Assembly (NCBI GenBank): GCA_002716945.1
Contig: PBCF01000002.1
Coordinates: 577,605 to 641,604 of the forward strand
Length of the DNA: 64,000 bases
DNA from: Gammaproteobacteria bacterium
Lineage (GTDB): Bacteria > Pseudomonadota > Gammaproteobacteria > GCA-002705445 > GCA-002716945
Direction of reading: 5' to 3'
The notes below the pieces were generated by a model, which was not told the DNA's origin, did not search any database, and saw only the letters and a list, made by a program, of their open reading frames with translations. Shown here in pieces: positions 46,489-54,375 of this stretch (within the stretch, counting starts at the first letter, position 1; each line of letters opens with the position of its first letter). The translations under genes and the position numbers were made by a program.

Positions 46489-46715
46489 GAATTACTAATA
46501 AAGTAATTATTGATGATGGTCAAACAACTGTATCATGTTCCGGTGATAGTAAGAGTGGCACGCACCCTCAAATATTCCTCAACATAAATCCAAAAGATGG
46601 TAAAATAGAATGCTATTATTGTGGCAAGACTTTTTGCTGGAAATCAATTGCAAATATAAAAAAACCAATAAAAAAGCTTAAATATAAAAAAGGTGGCAAG
46701 AATGTTCTCAGATAG
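46485..46715 (+). CDS. CHCC zinc-finger protein
   Basis: The 76-residue protein has the zf-CHCC pattern: VSCSGD, then GTHPQIFLNINPKDGKIECYYCGK, giving Cys, His, Cys, Cys. The same domain is in the NDUFS6 subunit of mitochondrial complex I and in many small proteobacterial proteins. It is followed by a lysine-rich tail. It overlaps MOSC by four bases and hisI by 14 bases, so all three are probably one operon. Role unknown; no nuo genes are nearby. Confidence 0.82.
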   Translation: MRITNKVIIDDGQTTVSCSGDSKSGTHPQIFLNINPKDGKIECYYCGKTFCWKSIANIKKPIKKLKYKKGGKNVLR

Positions 46716-47157
46716 GAAATCAATAAAAGAGGTAGAGGAAGGATTAAAATTAAGTCCAAAATTTGATAAAAATGGACTGATACCTGTTGTAACAACTGAT
46801 TATAAATCTGGCAAGCTATTAATGCATGCCTATATGAATGATGAAGCGCTCAAATTAACAATTTTAAAAAAGGAAGCTCATTATTATAGTAGAAGTAGAA
46901 AATGTTTATGGCGCAAAGGCGCTACAAGCGGGTTTGTTCAGAAAGTTAAACATATCCTAATTGATGATGATCAAGATTGCATTTGGCTGCAAGTCTCTGT
47001 CACTGGAGATGCAAGTTGTCACGTTGGTTATCATTCATGTTTTTATAGAGAAATTAAAGTAATAAAAGGCAAAACCAAGCTATCGTTCACGGAAAAAGAG
47101 AAAACTTTTGATCCAGAAGATGTGTATGGAGATTCACCAAACCCAACAATCCTCTAG
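46702..47157 (+). CDS. hisI: Phosphoribosyl-AMP cyclohydrolase
   Basis: HisI opens the purine ring of PR-AMP in histidine synthesis. The 151-residue protein has LIPVVTTDYKSGKLLMHAYM, YYSRSRKCLWRKGATSGFVQ and the metal-binding DQDCIWLQV and ASCHVGYHSCFYR motifs. The ATG at 46702 is preceded by AAAGG eight bases upstream; a GTG at 46693 is an alternative. A short N-terminal extension precedes the core. The HisE domain is absent, so it is the monofunctional type. Confidence 0.95.
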   Translation: MFSDRKSIKEVEEGLKLSPKFDKNGLIPVVTTDYKSGKLLMHAYMNDEALKLTILKKEAHYYSRSRKCLWRKGATSGFVQKVKHILIDDDQDCIWLQVSVTGDASCHVGYHSCFYREIKVIKGKTKLSFTEKEKTFDPEDVYGDSPNPTIL

Positions 47158-47400
47158 TTATTGTAAATTATTGAAAGTTAAATTTTGACTGAAAAATCTG
47201 GCTAAAACTCCACATATATAAAATATTAAAATCAAGTAAATAGGTCCTAGCGTTCCCATTTCACCAAATAAGTACACAATTGATGGAACTAGACTATAAT
47301 TAGAAAAATATTGATATGTGAAATGATGAAATATTACTATAGGTATTAGAATCAAAGCCCCTATAATAATGTTTCTAAAAATATTTTTAATAACAAACAT
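47158..47400 (-). CDS. Small membrane protein, possibly DUF502-like fragment
   Basis: The 80-residue protein has two membrane segments (IIIGALILIPIVIFHHFTY; GPIYLILIFYICGVLARFF). Its pattern resembles the first part of DUF502 proteins, which are about 200 residues, and stops where the family continues. It may be a shortened member or an unrelated small protein. It starts 10 bases from the divergent RibD-type gene and its stop abuts hisI. No upstream partner on its strand. Confidence 0.55.
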   Translation of the reverse strand: MFVIKNIFRNIIIGALILIPIVIFHHFTYQYFSNYSLVPSIVYLFGEMGTLGPIYLILIFYICGVLARFFSQNLTFNNLQ

Positions 47401-47410
47401 TTTAATCTAT

Positions 47411-48268
47411 ATGAAATTAAGTATAACAAAAAATCAAGCTTGGTCACTAATTTTAGCAATTAAGTCTATATATGATATAAAAAATAATAAAAAAACACAG
47501 ACTTTCTATAGAAAAGTATCAAATAAAAAATTATCCCTAGTTTATGATTTTAATAAACACAGGATTATAAAAAGGAATTTCAATACAAATGATGAAGTAG
47601 ATGAATTATTTGACATCTATTTACCAATAGTTTTGAATAAGAAAAAAACACCGTATTTTATTGGACATCTAGCTCAAACGCTTGATGGGTTCATAGCAAC
47701 AACAACTGGTGAATCTAAATACATTAGTGATAAAAAAAACTTAGAACATATACATAGATTAAGAGCAATAGCTGATATCATAGTTATTGGATCACAAACT
47801 ATTTTATTAGATAACCCAAAGCTTACTACAAGACTAGTTGAAGGTACAAATCCAATTAAAGTCATTTTAGATCCAAATAATAAACTCATAAATAAAGCAC
47901 ATAAATATAAATGTATGAATAACAAAAGTATTTTATTATGTAGTAAACCTGGTAATGATAAAGTAAATTTTTATACGTTATCTATGAAAAATAATCAATT
48001 CGTTTCAGAAGATTTATTGAATATTTTCAAAAAACTCAATAAAAAGATTGTTTATGTTGAGGGTGGAGGTAAAACAATATCTTTTTTTTATAAAAATAAA
48101 TTTTTAGATAGAATGCATTTATGTGTTTCACCATCTATTCTTGGAAAAGGAAAATCAAGTTTTATAATAGACAAAAGATCTACTATAAATTTCTTTAGAA
48201 ATTTAAATGTAAAATTTTCTAAAATGGGGTCTGATATGTTGTGTGATATTAAACTCTCGATTTTTTAA
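47411..48268 (+). CDS. RibD C-terminal (reductase) domain protein
   Basis: The 285-residue protein has a DHFR-like RibD reductase domain from about residue 78: FIGHLAQTLDGFIATTTGES, HIHRLRAIADIIVIGSQTIL, DNPKLTTRLVEGTNPIKVIL and the VEGGGKTISFFY motif. In RibD the domain reduces a ribosylaminouracil with NADPH. Here the deaminase domain is absent and an unrelated N-terminal region of about 75 residues replaces it. No riboflavin genes are near. The neighbours make reduction of a pterin or similar heterocycle more likely. The ATG at 47411 is used because an upstream start would overlap the divergent gene. Confidence 0.85.
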   Translation: MKLSITKNQAWSLILAIKSIYDIKNNKKTQTFYRKVSNKKLSLVYDFNKHRIIKRNFNTNDEVDELFDIYLPIVLNKKKTPYFIGHLAQTLDGFIATTTGESKYISDKKNLEHIHRLRAIADIIVIGSQTILLDNPKLTTRLVEGTNPIKVILDPNNKLINKAHKYKCMNNKSILLCSKPGNDKVNFYTLSMKNNQFVSEDLLNIFKKLNKKIVYVEGGGKTISFFYKNKFLDRMHLCVSPSILGKGKSSFIIDKRSTINFFRNLNVKFSKMGSDMLCDIKLSIF

Positions 48269-49151
48269 ATGATAAGAAAATTAAAAACAGCCCGGGGATA
48301 GAACAAATTAAATTTAGTAATCCATAGATGATAGATACACTGATACTAGCACTTGCTGAAAGTCCAAGTAAAAAAGATACTAAAAGCGCAGTACCTTCTC
48401 TTACACCCCATCCTCCAATACTTATAGGTAAAGTCATTGAAAATAAAATAATTGGTGAAAATACAAAAAAAGCAAAGTAGTCTATTGTTAAATTGAGTGA
48501 TAATGCGGAAATAATATAGATAAGAATATACGTGATGACAACTAAAAATGAATAAAAAATATGATTCCAGAATATGGGACCAGAAAATATTAGATAGAAG
48601 TTTTTACCCATGATATTGTTAGAAATAAAGTTTTTAATTCTTTTCCCAAAAAGTATTTTTAATATTACAACAGAAAAAAAAACTAATAAAAATAGATACA
48701 TAAATGCTGTATATTTTTCATTAATAAAAAAATATATCGTTAAAGATATAATAAAAGTTATAAATAAGACTACTTGACCTGAAAGCCTTTCAAAAAATAC
48801 AGACTGGAATGATTTACCTAGCTCAAAAAAAGCTTTTTTTTCAGAACTATGATAGATTCTATAAATATCACCCACGACCCCACCAGGAAGTATATTATTT
48901 AGAAAGCTAGATATGTAATAAAATTTAAGAGAATATGAAAATGATATATTCAAATTTGAGAATCTAGATATGTATGCCCACCTATAAGCAGAAATGATAT
49001 ATTGGAAAATACTTAATAGGATAATCAATAATAAATATTTATACTCAATTAATTGAATAATTTTCAAAAAGTTTTTTCCATGATCTTTAAGAACTAAATA
49101 AAGTAAAAAAATAGATATAAAATATTTAAGAATGTTTAAAAATGTTTTCAT
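48249..49151 (-). CDS. UPF0104/lysylphosphatidylglycerol synthase-type membrane protein
   Basis: The 300-residue protein has about eight membrane spans and the family motifs YRWAYISRFSNLNISFSYSL, YYISSFLNNILPGGVVGDIY and LPISIGGWGVREGTALLVSF. This is the flippase-like transmembrane domain of MprF without its catalytic domain. Such lone proteins are suggested to move lipids or lipid-linked compounds. It overlaps the methyltransferase gene start region by four bases and converges with the RibD-type gene (20-base overlap). Confidence 0.85.
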   Translation of the reverse strand: MKTFLNILKYFISIFLLYLVLKDHGKNFLKIIQLIEYKYLLLIILLSIFQYIISAYRWAYISRFSNLNISFSYSLKFYYISSFLNNILPGGVVGDIYRIYHSSEKKAFFELGKSFQSVFFERLSGQVVLFITFIISLTIYFFINEKYTAFMYLFLLVFFSVVILKILFGKRIKNFISNNIMGKNFYLIFSGPIFWNHIFYSFLVVITYILIYIISALSLNLTIDYFAFFVFSPIILFSMTLPISIGGWGVREGTALLVSFLLGLSASASISVSIIYGLLNLICSIPGLFLIFLSFKKSRV

Positions 49152-50020
49152 TTCTTTATTATAAAATCATCATGTCCAACTATCAGTTTTGATGATTTAT
49201 TCTGTATGGATTTTAATCTAGAATGATACCATGATTCTAAAATGTCTATATTAATGTCATTTCTATTCTTCATTACACTATAAACAATTTGAAGAAATGA
49301 TTTTTGAAAATTAGTTGACCTGAGATCAGAAGATTTGATTCTCCACGTAGAATCAGCACTCTCTATTTTATAGTATTTTTTTTCAATTAATTGAGTTAAA
49401 TATTTTTTAAAATTACATCCCAATGCTGGACCAAAACCTTTATCTGTTTGCATATCTTTGATAAATATTTTGCTGATATATTTGTCATGAATATTTGTAG
49501 GATGCCATTGGATTTTCCCATTAAAACATAATGTAAATAATATTACTTTTTCAGAATTAAGATTTGATAATATTTTTCTAGTGATAGATTTAGATAATAA
49601 ATCAGAAACTGCAGAAAAACTTACAACATCAAAATTGTCTAATTTATCAATATAATCTAAAATATTATTATTCTTAATAAGAATATTGATACTTTCTTGA
49701 TCTTTATAGATTAATTTAAATTTATTTAAATATTTATTTCCTATAATTTTATAACTATTATTAAGTTTCTTTTTTAAAATATTATATATATGTTTCGTTA
49801 AAGCTTTATCGTGATCAATTAAATGTACATTTTTAAAGAAAACTTTATTTGATAAGCACCACCTTAAAAAAGATCCTGTTCCACATCCAAGATCCAGCAT
49901 TGATTTTTTTTTATTTAATATAATCAGCTTTTCATAGATAAATTTATTTCTAGAAGTGTTATCAAAAAACTCTCTGTCTTCGATCCATTTTAAAGTAAAT
50001 GTATTATTTTTTAATAGCAT
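49148..50020 (-). CDS. SAM-dependent methyltransferase
   Basis: The 290-residue class I methyltransferase has motif I MLDLGCGTGSFLRW (about 37-50), the acidic residue in HLIDHDKALTKHI and a motif IV-like FDVVSFSAVSDLL. The C-terminal region past residue 160 is not familiar. It is translated with the flippase-like gene downstream (four-base overlap) and the GT4 gene upstream (17-base overlap). Its target is unknown; position suggests a sugar or pterin intermediate. Confidence 0.8.
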   Translation of the reverse strand: MLLKNNTFTLKWIEDREFFDNTSRNKFIYEKLIILNKKKSMLDLGCGTGSFLRWCLSNKVFFKNVHLIDHDKALTKHIYNILKKKLNNSYKIIGNKYLNKFKLIYKDQESINILIKNNNILDYIDKLDNFDVVSFSAVSDLLSKSITRKILSNLNSEKVILFTLCFNGKIQWHPTNIHDKYISKIFIKDMQTDKGFGPALGCNFKKYLTQLIEKKYYKIESADSTWRIKSSDLRSTNFQKSFLQIVYSVMKNRNDINIDILESWYHSRLKSIQNKSSKLIVGHDDFIIKK

Positions 50021-51008
50021 ATAGAAATTTTCTTGCTGAATTCTTCCATGTGAATTGTTCTCTTGAGTATGAAGTTTTCATCTTATTTTTAGAATTTAGA
50101 TTGATAGAAATACTTTTGGCAAATTCATTAACATTGCCAGGAGAAATATAATCAACATTTTGGCTTTTCAATGTATCTCTTAGAACTGGTAAATCAGATG
50201 TAATTACTTTCAGTCCAAATATAGCTGACTCTAATAAAGCTATACCAAAACCTTCAAAATAAGTTGGCGAAACAAAAATTTTAGATTTTTTCATATATGA
50301 GATTAATTTTTTTTGTTTTAATGTTCCTAAGAATTGAATTTTATCTCCTAAATTATATTCACATATTTTCTTCTTAAGAGATGAGAAATATTTTTCATCT
50401 ACATTATAGTTCCCTATTATAAAAAGCTTCCAATTGCCTGGAATTTTAGACATAGCCTCTATCAAAACATCGTATCCTTTTCTTTCTATTATATTTCCTA
50501 TGCATATTACATTATTTTGATTTTTTTTATGCTTTTGTTTAAAGAATATATTGTCTATGCCCGGATTAACTGTAAAAATTTTTTTACGATTGCTAAGGAA
50601 TTTTTTTGTTTGTTTTTCAATATAACTACTAACAACAATTAGTTTATGGGAATGACTATATGTAATTCTTTCAGCAAAATAATTATTAATTAAAATCATG
50701 GGATTGTTTGCATTTTCTTGTGACGTTGGATGGTGTATAAGAAAGATAATTTCAAATTTTTTATTAAGAATAGGTATAACATTTTTCATAAAAGGTGCTA
50801 ATAAGGCATCTATACAAATAATACTATTATCAGGAATATTAAATACTTTGAGTAAAAGTTTTAACTTATTATGTTTTTTGTATTCATACGGTATAACATT
50901 TACTTTGAACATTTTCTTTTTTAATTCAGATACTATTTTAAAATCATACTTAGTGCCACCAGTAATAATATCTTTGAACACGGGAATAACAAAAAAGAAA
51001 TTTTTCAT
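50004..51008 (-). CDS. Family 4 glycosyltransferase
   Basis: This 334-residue GT-B enzyme has FFFVIPVFKDIITGGTKYDF at the N-terminus, a VCIGNIIERKGYDVLIEAM-like donor-lobe start (VICIGNIIERKGYDVLIEAM) and the YFEGFGIALLESAIFGLKVI motif with E-x7-E. It is therefore a nucleotide-sugar transferase. It lies two bases before the PTPS-like gene in the transcription order and overlaps the methyltransferase gene. It is separate from the LPS block by more than 30 kb. Confidence 0.85.
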   Translation of the reverse strand: MKNFFFVIPVFKDIITGGTKYDFKIVSELKKKMFKVNVIPYEYKKHNKLKLLLKVFNIPDNSIICIDALLAPFMKNVIPILNKKFEIIFLIHHPTSQENANNPMILINNYFAERITYSHSHKLIVVSSYIEKQTKKFLSNRKKIFTVNPGIDNIFFKQKHKKNQNNVICIGNIIERKGYDVLIEAMSKIPGNWKLFIIGNYNVDEKYFSSLKKKICEYNLGDKIQFLGTLKQKKLISYMKKSKIFVSPTYFEGFGIALLESAIFGLKVITSDLPVLRDTLKSQNVDYISPGNVNEFAKSISINLNSKNKMKTSYSREQFTWKNSARKFLYAIKK

Positions 51009-51010
51009 TA

Positions 51011-51403
51011 TTAAAATTTTTTAGTATATGACGCTGATGCGATATGTGATTCATTTAATATTGCTTTTATCGAAATTATATTAGCAATATTATTTTCTAA
51101 CTTATTTAAATGATTAGTAAATTCATCTACAATAACTTTTGCCATAAATTCTGTAGTAGTGAGTATATTTTTAAATTCTTCAATTTCATCTAAATTTTTA
51201 TAATTATATTTAGACAAAACTTCTTTCAAAATATTTGTTGCTTTTTCAATATCAATAACAACATTCTTATCATTTATATTGTCTGATGAAATTATTAAAT
51301 CAATTATATAAGTTACTCCATGTACATTTTGAGCTTTTCCAAAATATTGGTCTTTTAAGCTATGTGCTATAAACAAATAATCTCTTACTTTAACTTCAAA
51401 CAT
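51011..51403 (-). CDS. Divergent 6-pyruvoyl-tetrahydropterin synthase-like protein
   Basis: This 130-residue T-fold protein begins EVKVRDYLFIAHSLKDQYFG and continues KAQNVHGVTYIID. Position 14 has the first zinc His, His28 the second, but the third is Val30 (HGVTY instead of HGHxY/W), and the catalytic Cys of QueD is absent. From memory, similar HGxTY proteins exist in alphaproteobacteria in comparable clusters, so this is a distinct family, not a decayed QueD. A full-length normal queD lies at 30.5 kb. It is the second gene of a leftward run headed by the dehydrogenase. Confidence 0.83.
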   Translation of the reverse strand: MFEVKVRDYLFIAHSLKDQYFGKAQNVHGVTYIIDLIISSDNINDKNVVIDIEKATNILKEVLSKYNYKNLDEIEEFKNILTTTEFMAKVIVDEFTNHLNKLENNIANIISIKAILNESHIASASYTKKF

Positions 51404-51404
51404 A

Positions 51405-52382
51405 CTATTTATTATAATTTACAACCTTACAAAAAAAATTTTTATTTTTTGAATTTTTAAAGAAATTAGGTAATTTGTGGAATTTAATTTCATTTTTATC
51501 TATGAGATAATCTAATTTTTTATTATTTAATAAATTTATCGCGAAATCTCTTCTTGTTTTATTCGTCCAATTTTTTATTCTATTTTTTGAGATTTTGGAA
51601 ACTTGAGAAAAAATAATATTCAATCTCTTAGACAGATAATGTTCACCAAAATTGATTCTTGATTGATTTGTTCCATACCAACTTAAAATACAAATTGTTG
51701 CTTCATTTTCAGTGAATTTTCCTAATTTGTTGATAATTTTTGAATCTCCCGAACATTCATAGATGAAATTAGCCCGCATAGTCTTACTTAAAGATGTATC
51801 AAAATTTAAATCGAATAAATTAGCAATATTTTTCTTCTTCTTGTCTTTATCAATTATAACCACATCAACTCCAATTATTGAATTCAAAAGATATGCCATT
51901 AATATACCAACAATACCTGCTCCTATGACTACGCATTTGTCGCCTGAAGTTGGCAATGTATCCCATAATGCATTAATTGCAGTTTCCATGTTTGCTGTTA
52001 ATAAAGTTCTTTTCAATGGTATTTTTCTAGGAATCAAAGATACTTCACTTTCATTAATTGTGAATAAATTTTGATGAGGATATAGAGTAAATACATTTTT
52101 TCCTATATCTTTAGTTTCACCATCTATAATCTTACCTATATTTAAATATCCATATTTAACATCCGAACCAAAATCGCCTACCTGATATGGGCATCTCATA
52201 AGTTTCTTTTCACTTTTTGGAACTTTCCCGGCATAAACAATTTGTTCAGTACCATAACTAATTCCACTAAAAATAGTTTTAATTAAAACTTCACTTTTTA
52301 TAGGGCCACTAATTTGTTCTTTTTTTATATAACTTCTATTTTTTTTATTAATCCAAAATGATTCAACATTTATCAAACTCAT
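51405..52382 (-). CDS. Medium-chain dehydrogenase/reductase without catalytic Cys
   Basis: The 325-residue MDR protein has the nucleotide-binding VVIGAGIVGILMAYLLNSII around residue 150. At the position of the zinc-binding cysteine it reads SGISYGTEQ, as in BchC-like and other members that lack the usual catalytic Cys. A family link to BchC, a bacteriochlorophyll dehydrogenase, is possible, but no photosynthesis gene is present. It heads the leftward run dehydrogenase-PTPS-GT4-methyltransferase-flippase and is divergent from the CDP-alcohol phosphatidyltransferase gene over 35 bp. Confidence 0.82.
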   Translation of the reverse strand: MSLINVESFWINKKNRSYIKKEQISGPIKSEVLIKTIFSGISYGTEQIVYAGKVPKSEKKLMRCPYQVGDFGSDVKYGYLNIGKIIDGETKDIGKNVFTLYPHQNLFTINESEVSLIPRKIPLKRTLLTANMETAINALWDTLPTSGDKCVVIGAGIVGILMAYLLNSIIGVDVVIIDKDKKKKNIANLFDLNFDTSLSKTMRANFIYECSGDSKIINKLGKFTENEATICILSWYGTNQSRINFGEHYLSKRLNIIFSQVSKISKNRIKNWTNKTRRDFAINLLNNKKLDYLIDKNEIKFHKLPNFFKNSKNKNFFCKVVNYNK

Positions 52383-52417
52383 ATCATTATTTCCCTGTTA
52401 GTTATATTATATCTTGT

Positions 52418-53122
52418 ATGAAAATAATTCTATTTCAAGCAATATTTTTAGGTTACTTATATTTAACCTTAATGACATTGATATTTTTCTATAATACAAA
52501 ATATATTGATGCATTGTTAATGAATTCATTAATATACTTCATTATTTCATTCATTTTGTTCTTTATATTTTTAAAAATGAGAGAAAAAAGATTCTCTTAT
52601 GCTTGCATAATAACTTTCTCTAGAATGATTATTAATATAATTATATTTTCCCTGATTCTATTCTATGAAGAAATTTCTCTTGGTTATTTAATTGTAGTTT
52701 TAGCCTTAATCTCTCTTTTTCTTGATGGTTTAGACGGTTATTTGTCCAAATTATTCAATGAATCATCGAAATTTGGATCTGTATTTGATATGGAAACTGA
52801 TACGTTATTAATGTTAGTTTTAAGCTTATCTTTATATATGAATTTTAATAGTCATATATTTATCTTAATCATCCCCTTCTATAGATATTTATTTGTTTTT
52901 ATGCAAAAAAAAATTACTTTTCTTTCTAAGGATTTATCTGAAAGTTTCCTACGAAAATTCATCTGTGCCACAGTCACTCTTATGTTGATTTTATGCCATA
53001 TACCAGGTACCACTATTAATATCATTACTTATACTATTAATTTTGCAATTTTTCTAATTACATTTTCTTTCGCTAGAGATATAATTTGGTTATATAAAAA
53101 CAAAAATAATGGAAATATATGA
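52418..53122 (+). CDS. CDP-alcohol phosphatidyltransferase-family protein
   Basis: The 234-residue membrane protein has the family motif in the form DGLDGYLSK-x8-G-x3-D-x3-D (FLDGLDGYLSK, then FGSVFDMETD). All Asp and Gly residues needed for metal and CDP binding are present, while the common AR is replaced by SK. About six membrane spans surround it. These enzymes transfer a phosphoalcohol from CDP to an acceptor, as in phospholipid head-group synthesis. The ATG at 52418 is used; an upstream ATG (52358) would overlap the dehydrogenase gene. It is followed by yceI with an ATGA overlap. Confidence 0.85.
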   Translation: MKIILFQAIFLGYLYLTLMTLIFFYNTKYIDALLMNSLIYFIISFILFFIFLKMREKRFSYACIITFSRMIINIIIFSLILFYEEISLGYLIVVLALISLFLDGLDGYLSKLFNESSKFGSVFDMETDTLLMLVLSLSLYMNFNSHIFILIIPFYRYLFVFMQKKITFLSKDLSESFLRKFICATVTLMLILCHIPGTTINIITYTINFAIFLITFSFARDIIWLYKNKNNGNI

Positions 53123-53706
53123 ATATGAAAAAATTTTTATTAATCTACTTTTTTGTATTTTCTAGCTATACATATAGTGAAGAATATCAATATGAAATTG
53201 ATCAAAGCCATTTTGCTTTAGGTTTTTTGGTAGAGCATGCTGGTTATGCAAAAACATTAGGGATGTTTAGAGATATTTCAGGATCTTTCGTTCATGATGA
53301 ATCAAATAATAAAGTTAAAAACATAAAAATAATAGTTCAAACATCTAGTGTTTTTACTAATCATGAAAAAAGAGATGCACATCTGCGCAGCCCAGATTTT
53401 CTAAACTCTGATGAATATCCAGAAATGATTTTTACTGCTGACGAAATAAAAATTCAGAATAAAAATGCTTCTGTTGATGGTAATTTGACTTTGCTAGGTA
53501 TTACGAAACCAATAAAATTAGAAGCCAAAATAAATAAAATTGCAGAATATCCATTTAGAAGTGGGTTGTCAAAACCAATGGTTATGGGAGTATCAGCTAG
53601 AGGTAGTTTTAAGCGTTCTGACTTTGGTATGATGTATGCAATAAAAAAAGATTTAGTTGGTGACAACATAGATTTAATAATAGAATTTGAGGCTAGAAGA
53701 AATTAA
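53119..53706 (+). CDS. YceI-family periplasmic lipid-binding protein
   Basis: The 195-residue protein has a signal peptide (MNMKKFLLIYFFVFSSYTYS) and the YceI barrel: EIDQSHFALGFLVEHAGYAK, HEKRDAHLRSPDFLNSDEYP, GNLTLLGITKPI and MGVSARGSFKRSDFGM. YceI relatives bind polyisoprenoids. The start codon overlaps the stop of the CDP-alcohol phosphatidyltransferase gene as ATGA, which suggests translational coupling and a shared pathway. Confidence 0.92.
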   Translation: MNMKKFLLIYFFVFSSYTYSEEYQYEIDQSHFALGFLVEHAGYAKTLGMFRDISGSFVHDESNNKVKNIKIIVQTSSVFTNHEKRDAHLRSPDFLNSDEYPEMIFTADEIKIQNKNASVDGNLTLLGITKPIKLEAKINKIAEYPFRSGLSKPMVMGVSARGSFKRSDFGMMYAIKKDLVGDNIDLIIEFEARRN

Positions 53707-54375
53707 TTGAGCGACAAGATTAATCAAATTGATTTTCAAGACTTGAGAAATTATATCGATCGTATTGGTTATAAAGAATCTAACATTTTACAAGAGTTAA
53801 GAGCAGAGACAAAAAAAATTAGTGATTTATCAATCATGCAAATAGGAGCGATGCAAGGTTCTCTACTTCAATTTTTATGTAAGATTGGTAATTTCAAGAA
53901 ATGTATAGAAGTAGGAGTTTTCACTGGTTATAGTTCAATATGTATAGCGTCTAGTATAACCGAAGATGGCATTTTATATGCACTTGATAATAGTGAAGAA
54001 TATACAAATATTGCTAAAAAATATTGGGAGAGAGCGGGAGTAAATCATAAAATTAAATTAATGTTAGATGACGGCGTTTTATCGTTCAAAAAGCTCTTAG
54101 AAGAGGAACAAGAAAGTACATTTGATTTCATATTTATTGATGCAGATAAATCAAACTATCAACAATATTATGAATCTTCTTTGAAATTAATAAAACAGGG
54201 TGGTTTGATTGCTATTGACAATACAATATGGAAAGGCAGAGTTTTTGATAATAACGATCAATCAAGTGGTACTGATTCTATAAGAAAGTTAAATGATTTT
54301 ATATATGAAGATTCTAGAGTAGATCACTGTCTACTGACTATTTATGATGGAATGACATTATGCATAAAAAAATAG
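53707..54375 (+). CDS. CCoAMT-like O-methyltransferase, TTG start
   Basis: The 222-residue protein is a class I methyltransferase of the caffeoyl-CoA/catechol type. It has CIEVGVFTGYSSICIAS, ILYALDNSEEY, FDFIFIDADKSNYQQYYE and GGLIAIDNTIWKGRV. The only suitable start is TTG at 53707, directly after the yceI stop; the first internal ATG would delete about 40 residues of normal N-terminus. It overlaps the TrhO gene by 16 bases. Substrate unknown. Confidence 0.87.
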   Translation: MSDKINQIDFQDLRNYIDRIGYKESNILQELRAETKKISDLSIMQIGAMQGSLLQFLCKIGNFKKCIEVGVFTGYSSICIASSITEDGILYALDNSEEYTNIAKKYWERAGVNHKIKLMLDDGVLSFKKLLEEEQESTFDFIFIDADKSNYQQYYESSLKLIKQGGLIAIDNTIWKGRVFDNNDQSSGTDSIRKLNDFIYEDSRVDHCLLTIYDGMTLCIKK

